A DNA stretch of 11,225 nt from an uncultured Collinsella sp. (lineage in GTDB: Bacteria; Actinomycetota; Coriobacteriia; Coriobacteriales; Coriobacteriaceae): the NCBI GenBank assembly GCA_900756725.1, contig CAAELJ010000136.1:1-11225 (forward strand), read 5' to 3'. Every line of letters begins with the position of its first letter. Within the stretch, counting starts at the first letter, position 1. Below are positions 5,520 to 11,225 of this stretch, piece after piece. The position numbers and the translations under genes are program-made. The notes under the pieces were generated by a model. That model was not told where the DNA came from, did no database searches, and saw only the letters and a program-made list of their open reading frames with translations.

Positions 5520-8288
5520 TTAATCGAAAAGCGAGTCTTGCATGGGACGCTCGACAGCAAGCTGCGCAGCCTTTGACTGAATCTCGGGCCATGCCGTAAC
5601 AAGCGAGTTGTACGCGAAGGCCTCCTGCTGCCAGTTGCGCTTGTCCGCAATGGTAAAGAGGCGATACGCCAGCGCCTTGGCGCCATCCGCACGGCCACCG
5701 AGCGTTTGGCTAACGATCTTGGCGCAAGCCGTAACACCGCCCTCCTCGAGCGCATGCGTAAGCTGCTGGGTCGTAAGCCAAGTAGGCGCCTTAAAGTCAA
5801 CGCGCTCCGACACCTCGCTACGATCGAGCAAGTGCACATTTCCCTTAACGGAAGCAAGGAGCCCTTGGGCTGCCAGCCCTTCGATGGAAACGTTCTTAGC
5901 GCGAGCAAGCACGTCGGCTTCTCCAAACTTAATGGTGTCAAAGGCTTTCTGCGTGTAGAGATCGACGCAGAAACGACTCTCGCGATCGAGCTCGCCATCC
6001 TGGTCGCTAAAGTACGCATCCACCTCTTGGTTGATAAGTTGCAGCGCTGCACGCACCGTCATGGGGCTACCGTCGGCCTCGAGCACCTGGCTGTAACGCG
6101 AATAGACGCCGATACCAGGTCCGATAGCCGACTGCGCAAGGTCAACAGGTGCGATATTCGAAGAACGAAGTTTATCGAGCGCAGGTCCCAGCTCACGCTT
6201 GAGCGCCATCACGAAGTCGCGGCGCGTCCCCATGGGCGCGCCCTCGGGGCGCTTGCGGCACACGAGCACGATGGAGGAAGCAAGGGCGTTAGTACCGTTG
6301 CCGATAGTACGGCCCGGCTTTTCAGTTCGCATCGGCCATGTGCCGTTAATGGAAAAGCCCGCACGAATGATGGCGGAGAGCATCGTCTCCCAACCGGTCG
6401 ACGCCGTAGATTCCACGTCGTTAGAAGTCTCGGTCTCGCTCTGCTTGAAGGCGTAGTATATAGTCACGGGCACGTCCTCGCGGGCGTACTTGTTCACCTG
6501 TTTGAAGGTGCTGAACATGCCCTCCTCGAAGAACTCGCGCGCACCGTCCTTGCCGCGGTCCTCGCGGTAGGGCGTGGCCACGAGCTCCTCGTGCTTGGGC
6601 ACAAGCATGGTGCTGAAGAGCTTAGGATACGTGCCTCGCAGGGATTGGCGCAGCCATACGTAGAAGAAGTCTGAGAGGTCTGCGTAGCCGATGTTGTCGT
6701 AATAAGGCGGGTCCGTCGATACGAGAATGCCTCGCATACCGTTGTCGCTCTGGGCATCAAATTGCCGAGCGACGCCAGCACTATCCGAATTTGGGAACTC
6801 ATTAATGACCTTAATAACCCACTGCATCATATTGTCGAATGACCCAGATGAAGAAGAAAATAGATTCCCCTCCGCATAATCCCAGGTCATCGGAATCGCC
6901 TGACGACCAAACACGTTGCGAAGCTTCTCACCAGGAGCATTCCATGAGCAAATAGACGAGTGATAGTCCGTCAGCTTGTCAACGACGAACGCCAGGTACA
7001 CACCGATGGCCTCACCATAGGCGCGGGCTCCGGTGCCGCCGTCCGCCAGGCCCACGCCGTCGTCGGCAAGACCGGCAGCGATGGCGTCCGCCTCCGCCTT
7101 TTTCTGCGCCTCACCGACGAGCGCCGAGAACGTCGTCAGCGCCGTCAGCTGTCGGTTGGTAAAGAGCTTTTTCCATTGGTCCATACCATAGGCTTGAACG
7201 CGAAAACCAAGTGCTTGAGCAGGCAAATTGCTTTGCGGCGCTTCTTCAGGCTCCGCAACAGCAGCGATAGTTTCCTGTTTACAACTCGGGGCAATATAAA
7301 CTCGTCCATGCTGGCCCTCAGCGACAATAGACATGAGCTTGGCGCCCATTCGATTGTTTTTCGCTTCATCACGACAATACTTGAAATCAATTGGCGCTCC
7401 ACAGTGAGCGCAAGTCGCTCCACGTCGGTTCACTGTGCCGTCCTGCGTCGCCTTGCCGGGCGCAACATCGAAGCGCACCTCACCGCCCTCGCAATGAGGT
7501 TCGACGTGCCATTCCTTTCCTTTTTTCTTGGACAAGTCGAACGAACGCACGAGAATTGCCTCGTGTCCACACGCGGGATTGGGACACTTAACCGTGCGCG
7601 CCCAGAGCCACGCAATGACGGTGGCCTCGCCGCCGCCCTGTTCTGCCGGCACCTGCACTTTGGGGTACAGGTTGCCAATACGACGTTGAGCTTCTTCCTT
7701 CATCCAGGTGCCATAGTACTCAACATCGGCAGCCAAACCAGCATTACCACTCCAGCCTCCATTGGTCAGCTTGCCACGGGCCTCGGGGTTAACGGCGGGC
7801 TTGTCCGCAAACAGCGGCGGAATCTCAATCATTGCTTTATTGATGGTAACGGCCACCGGGTTGAGGTCCTGCGCATAGGCCTTAAGGCCCAGACGCTGGG
7901 CTTCCAGCGGAATGGCGCCTCCACCTGCAAAAGGATCCAACAGGGGCGGCAAGTCGTCGCCCATCGACCTTTTAATCTCAGCCTTGGCGGCATTAAGCAC
8001 ACGATCGTTATTGGAGTTTTCCCACACCACGAGCTCGCGCAGGATGCCGAACAGGCGCTCGCGCTCGGCAGCCTGCTCCTCCACGGTGGGGAACTCCTCG
8101 GGATGCGCCGACGGGTCGTCCACCAGCGACGACCAGATAACGGCGCGCGCCGCGGCCAGCGGGCGGCGGGCCCACCAGAGATGCAACGTCGAGGGATGCC
8201 CATGGCGGATGGACTTCTCACGTGCGGACGCCGCGTTGATATCGTCGAGCGGCAGCGCCACCTCGATGAGCTTCTTCTTTACTGCCAT
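5520..8288 (-). CDS. DUF1156 / COG1743 DNA adenine methyltransferase with Zn ribbon
   Basis: This 922-aa protein is predicted to transfer methyl groups from SAM to adenine N6 in DNA. Its N-terminus carries the DUF1156 signature: LIEVALPLDDIN (7-18), SAREKSIRHGHPST (21-34), then LHLWWARRPLAAARA. The AdoMet motif I is DPFAGGG (118-124) and the catalytic motif IV is DPPYYDNIGYADLSDFF (526-542). Between them lie about 400 residues holding CPNPAC (235-240) and CAHC (293-296), a Zn-ribbon-like set; motif I, then insert, then DPPY is the order seen in alpha-class amino methylases. The start at 8288 is preferred to the upstream in-frame ATG at 8471 because AGGGAG precedes it by 5 nt and the family signature begins at residue 7. 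The gene overlaps the helicase stop by 10 bp, implying translational coupling. COG1743 methylases serve as the modification enzyme (PglXI) in BREX type 3 and in related DUF499 loci. No restriction endonuclease is fused to it. Confidence 0.95.
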   Translation of the reverse strand: MAVKKKLIEVALPLDDINAASAREKSIRHGHPSTLHLWWARRPLAAARAVIWSSLVDDPSAHPEEFPTVEEQAAERERLFGILRELVVWENSNNDRVLNAAKAEIKRSMGDDLPPLLDPFAGGGAIPLEAQRLGLKAYAQDLNPVAVTINKAMIEIPPLFADKPAVNPEARGKLTNGGWSGNAGLAADVEYYGTWMKEEAQRRIGNLYPKVQVPAEQGGGEATVIAWLWARTVKCPNPACGHEAILVRSFDLSKKKGKEWHVEPHCEGGEVRFDVAPGKATQDGTVNRRGATCAHCGAPIDFKYCRDEAKNNRMGAKLMSIVAEGQHGRVYIAPSCKQETIAAVAEPEEAPQSNLPAQALGFRVQAYGMDQWKKLFTNRQLTALTTFSALVGEAQKKAEADAIAAGLADDGVGLADGGTGARAYGEAIGVYLAFVVDKLTDYHSSICSWNAPGEKLRNVFGRQAIPMTWDYAEGNLFSSSSGSFDNMMQWVIKVINEFPNSDSAGVARQFDAQSDNGMRGILVSTDPPYYDNIGYADLSDFFYVWLRQSLRGTYPKLFSTMLVPKHEELVATPYREDRGKDGAREFFEEGMFSTFKQVNKYAREDVPVTIYYAFKQSETETSNDVESTASTGWETMLSAIIRAGFSINGTWPMRTEKPGRTIGNGTNALASSIVLVCRKRPEGAPMGTRRDFVMALKRELGPALDKLRSSNIAPVDLAQSAIGPGIGVYSRYSQVLEADGSPMTVRAALQLINQEVDAYFSDQDGELDRESRFCVDLYTQKAFDTIKFGEADVLARAKNVSIEGLAAQGLLASVKGNVHLLDRSEVSERVDFKAPTWLTTQQLTHALEEGGVTACAKIVSQTLGGRADGAKALAYRLFTIADKRNWQQEAFAYNSLVTAWPEIQSKAAQLAVERPMQDSLFD

Positions 8289-11225
8289 TCCTGCTCCCTC
8301 TCTAGTATCACGTCGCCCGCTTCCTTGAGGCGTGCGATGTCGTAGTTCGTGCTTGCCGCGGCATAATCCGGCGGGCTTGTAAATGGATGTGCGATGTAAG
8401 AAGTTCGGGTCGTGTTTCCATCGACCTCGACCAGTGCGAGCACAAAGGCGTCTGGCCTGTTGAGCGCACACATCACCTCGTTGTGCGAGACGGTGACCGT
8501 AGTGGCTCCCGCGGCGCGACCCTTGACCTCGATCATTCGCAGCGCCGGCCCCTTGGCACGAAGCTCATCGGGCACCACGGATTCGATGTCGTAGCCGCAG
8601 TTATCTGCGCTTCGATCCCGCGGCGTAAATCCCAGCTCCCGCTCGATAGCCATGACGGCACGCATGCCGGCAAGCTCTACCTCGCGCCTGCCTGCCGCAC
8701 TGGATTCGGCGGTAGTATGTGAGTCGTGGGGCAGCATGCCAACTGGAATCACAAGCGCGCCGCCCAGCACCCTCGGAGTCGCGGGAGTGATGGTCTTTTC
8801 GCACTGCAGCTCCGCCAAGCGCATTTGTCTACGGTCGCGCAGATCGTCGGCGCGACGACGAGCATTCAGAGAGCTCAGGCGTGTCTTCTTGCCTTGCTTT
8901 TCTTTCTCCTCCAGCTCCCACGCGCGACCATCCCAATAATTGGCCTCATCGGTAAGACGCGCGTCAACGGCTCGCTCGATCTTCTCGACCTGCGGAATAC
9001 GACGATTGCGTACCTCTTTGAGGCTCACAGGGAGGATCTCGCGAATGGCGAAATCCATGGCAAGCGCATCAATGTCGACGGTAAGCCACTCCTGCTCAGA
9101 AGCGATAGTGTGCGCGGCAGATGCCTCGGACGGACGAGGACCGCGATAGTCCAAATAGGGCGCATAGCCCGCATCACGAGCTTCGCCCGCAGCGTCAACT
9201 TCAACGAACCTAAACTCTTTGGATACCGTACGTTTGGTGCCGTCGGTCAGCGTCGTGCCGTCCTGGACAGAGTTCTCGATATAGAGCAAGAGTCTCGGCT
9301 TGTCTCCAAAATCTCTATCGTCCACGAGCACACAGCCCCGCTTAAGCGCCGAACCCATTTGGCCAATCAGCACCTTCACCGTTGCATCCAAAAGCGCCTC
9401 ACCGGGGCATACCAACTCCGCGGGAACGAGTCCAGGACCCTCTTTAGATTCTTTGTCAAAGCAAATACGCTCATAGGAGGCAAGCACGTGGCCGCATTCG
9501 CCGTCCATGCTCATCGAGCGAACCGAGAACGGCACTTCGAGCACCTCGAACCTGCCAGGCTCGCGAGATGCCACGCGTCCTCCCAAGCGCTTCATTGCCG
9601 CCATGAAAAATGCCTGGATAAAGTGCGGCTCGAGCTTGCGCGCCTCCATGCGTTCCATATCCTCGCGAATGGCGCTTACGCCGCGAGCGTCCATGACGTC
9701 ATCGGTAAGCGCATATTCCTTGAGGAGCCGTTTAATGGAGCTCGTATCGAGCGATGCATCGACTACCTGGTTGAGCCGCGCCCGTACCTCGGGGTCATCG
9801 CCATAGCGAATCGCATCGAGGAGCAAGTCACGGAGTGTCTTGCCTTCAAAGGTAACCCTGCCCAAGATATCGAAAACCTTGCCGCCCAGCGCGGCACGTT
9901 CCACCTCGAGCTTGCTGAACAGGCGTTGGAATACTTCTCCCTCGCGCGTCTGCGTGGAGACAAGGTTCCACAGATGACATACTTCGGTCTGACCGATGCG
10001 GTGAATACGACCGAAGCGCTGCTCGAGTCGATTGGGATTCCACGGCAGGTCGTAGTTGATCATAAGGTGCGCGCGTTGCAGGTTAATGCCCTCGCCGGCG
10101 GCATCCGTAGCGACAAGGATGCGCGAGTTCGCATCCTGCTTAAACATTTCCTCGGCACGATGGCGCTCGTCGCGCGTCATACCGCCCTTAATGGTGAGCA
10201 CGGCAGAACGGTCACCCAGGAGGGAGCCAATCTTCTCTGCGAGGTAGTTCAGCGTGTCCTTGTGTTCGGTAAAGATGATGAGTTTCTCACGTCGACCGTC
10301 CATGCCAAACATATTGGAATCGTCTTGCAGCAGTCGCGAAAGCTCCTCCCACTTACGGTCCTCGCCACTAATGCGAACATCGTTTGCCTTGCGCTCGAGC
10401 GTGCGTAAAATCGCGATCTCAGCATCGAGCTCAGCCGCAGTCGCCGCCGCAGAAGCGGTGTCTACGACGTCATCTTCCATTTGCTCGTACTCTTCGGAGT
10501 CGTAATCGTCCTCGTCAAAATCCCTGGAATCGATGCCCCATTTATCCGTATAGGCGACCTTGCCGCTCGCAACGCTTTTTGCCTCGGCGAGCTTGGACTC
10601 AAGCCGTATGCGACGACGCCGAAGCGACTGGTAGATGGCCTCGGGACTCGACGCAAGACGACGCTGCAAGATAGTCAAAGCAAAGCCGACGCTGTTCTTA
10701 TGCTTGCCACCCAAGCGCTCCGCACGGTTAAACTCCTCGGTGACGTAATGAGTCACCGAGTCATAGAGCTCCTGCTCGGCAGGAGATAGGTCGTATTCGA
10801 CTGTGTAGGCGCAGCGTTCGGGGAATAGCGGGCGCCCATCGAACTTGAGCAGCTCCTCTTTCACGAGGCGACGCATCACATCGGAAACATCGCAGTCAAG
10901 CGAAGGTGCGGGCGGAAGGCCCTGAGCCTGGCCGGTAGTGGAGCGCGCCGTAGGATTCTTAACGCGGTTGCCTCCCGCAAACCGGTCCTTGTCCACGAGT
11001 GCCATAAAGTAGCGGAAGTCAGCCGGCTTACCGTTGTGGGGCGTAGCCGTCAGAAGCAACAAGTTTTCGGTTGTGTCACCCAAGAGCTGACCGAGCTTAT
11101 AGCGTTTGGTCGGCTTGAACTCGCCGCCAAAGTTTGTCGCGCTCATCTTGTGGGCCTCGTCGCATACAACGAGATCCCACGAAGTTGCCCTTAGCTTCTT
11201 TTGGATCTCGTCGTTGCGAGCCAGC
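8279..11225 (-). CDS. SNF2-like helicase with C-terminal DUF3883 (5' end beyond window)
   Basis: The frame is open from the right edge to a TAA at 8279-8281, giving 981 visible codons. The first Met (11146) is internal: the codons before it encode LVVCDEAHK, the DEAH box, so helicase motifs I and Ia and the true start lie outside the window. Visible (numbered from the first complete codon): DEAH (22-25), LLLLTATPHNG (motif III, 55-65), then the second RecA lobe with LIIFTEHKDTL, TDAAGEGINLQ (motif V, about 373-383) and QRFGRIHRIGQ (motif VI, about 402-412). A very acidic insert lies between the lobes (about 233-256). A charged, probably coiled-coil segment (about 740-810) precedes a DUF3883-type domain (about 860-945) with GYDIES and MIEVKG, a PD-(D/E)xK-like D...ExK arrangement. 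Such helicases accompany DISARM- and BREX-like systems. The likely role is ATP-driven DNA translocation, possibly with cleavage. It is the first visible gene of the operon; earlier genes may exist off the edge. Confidence 0.95.
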   Translation of the reverse strand, partial: LARNDEIQKKLRATSWDLVVCDEAHKMSATNFGGEFKPTKRYKLGQLLGDTTENLLLLTATPHNGKPADFRYFMALVDKDRFAGGNRVKNPTARSTTGQAQGLPPAPSLDCDVSDVMRRLVKEELLKFDGRPLFPERCAYTVEYDLSPAEQELYDSVTHYVTEEFNRAERLGGKHKNSVGFALTILQRRLASSPEAIYQSLRRRRIRLESKLAEAKSVASGKVAYTDKWGIDSRDFDEDDYDSEEYEQMEDDVVDTASAAATAAELDAEIAILRTLERKANDVRISGEDRKWEELSRLLQDDSNMFGMDGRREKLIIFTEHKDTLNYLAEKIGSLLGDRSAVLTIKGGMTRDERHRAEEMFKQDANSRILVATDAAGEGINLQRAHLMINYDLPWNPNRLEQRFGRIHRIGQTEVCHLWNLVSTQTREGEVFQRLFSKLEVERAALGGKVFDILGRVTFEGKTLRDLLLDAIRYGDDPEVRARLNQVVDASLDTSSIKRLLKEYALTDDVMDARGVSAIREDMERMEARKLEPHFIQAFFMAAMKRLGGRVASREPGRFEVLEVPFSVRSMSMDGECGHVLASYERICFDKESKEGPGLVPAELVCPGEALLDATVKVLIGQMGSALKRGCVLVDDRDFGDKPRLLLYIENSVQDGTTLTDGTKRTVSKEFRFVEVDAAGEARDAGYAPYLDYRGPRPSEASAAHTIASEQEWLTVDIDALAMDFAIREILPVSLKEVRNRRIPQVEKIERAVDARLTDEANYWDGRAWELEEKEKQGKKTRLSSLNARRRADDLRDRRQMRLAELQCEKTITPATPRVLGGALVIPVGMLPHDSHTTAESSAAGRREVELAGMRAVMAIERELGFTPRDRSADNCGYDIESVVPDELRAKGPALRMIEVKGRAAGATTVTVSHNEVMCALNRPDAFVLALVEVDGNTTRTSYIAHPFTSPPDYAAASTNYDIARLKEAGDVILEREQEWQ
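8294..8299 (-). promoter_or_regulatory. Ribosome binding site deciding the methylase start
   Basis: AGGGAG reads 5 nt upstream of ATG 8288, inside the last codons of the helicase gene. It supports a start at 8288 rather than the longer in-frame ATG at 8471, whose extra 61 residues are Arg-rich, low-complexity and antisense-like. Confidence 0.7.

Noticed and set aside
8289..8471. 61-residue N-terminal extension of the methylase
   Set aside because: It lies within the helicase coding region, is Arg-rich without family similarity, and the DUF1156 signature plus SD mark 8288 as the start.
8726..10408. Plus-strand 560-aa ORF opposite the helicase, and the similar 461-aa ORF at 6960-8345
   Set aside because: Both are antisense shadows of strongly supported genes, have no recognisable domains, and are expected from GC-biased codons.
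1..11225. tRNA or rRNA genes, insertion sequences, integrase or attachment sites
   Set aside because: None seen by reading the sequence; no cloverleaf, transposase motif or flanking direct repeats were recognised.

Overview
The window is a chromosomal accessory (defence-island type) segment of a fairly GC-rich bacterium. GC-leaning third codon positions and an actinobacterial-looking SAM-I-clan riboswitch suggest Actinomycetota, possibly a Coriobacteriia such as Collinsella or Olsenella. That placement is an inference from style only; no marker gene is present.

Layout from left to right. (1) Positions 1-1148, minus strand: an AAA+ ATPase of the DUF4143 type, complete at its N-terminus and cut by the left edge. 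(2) Positions 1149-1516: a gene-free but information-dense stretch. It holds a four-copy array with an exact 33-bp period just upstream of the ATPase, a long terminator-like hairpin, a weak plus-strand promoter candidate, and a leader RNA that folds like a SAM-I-clan riboswitch lacking the P4 helix, with its P1 helix running into the Shine-Dalgarno sequence. (3) Positions 1517-1999, plus strand: an unrecognised cysteine-rich 160-aa protein, the only gene behind that riboswitch. (4) Positions 2030-2066: a 16-bp hairpin in the gap between two convergent genes. (5) Positions 11225 down to 2088, minus strand: a three-gene operon that fills 80% of the window. It encodes a SNF2-like helicase with a C-terminal DUF3883 nuclease-like domain (5' end off the right edge), a DUF1156/COG1743-type DNA adenine methyltransferase with a Zn ribbon, and a DUF499 ATPase with an N-terminal Swt1-type HEPN domain.

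The three operon genes are translationally coupled (10-bp overlap, then an 18-nt gap) and very probably form one anti-phage or restriction-like system related to BREX type 3 and other DUF499/DUF1156 loci. The methylase would mark self DNA, the helicase would track on DNA, and the ATPase would gate the response. Two candidate effector activities are built into these proteins: a HEPN RX4H ribonuclease motif in the ATPase and a PD-(D/E)xK-like motif in the helicase. No PglZ, the BREX signature protein, is visible. The operon ends inside the window, so any further component must lie beyond the right edge.

The most unusual items are the P4-less SAM-I-clan riboswitch controlling an unknown gene, the 33-bp-phased array upstream of the ATPase, and the compact helicase/methylase/HEPN-ATPase operon.
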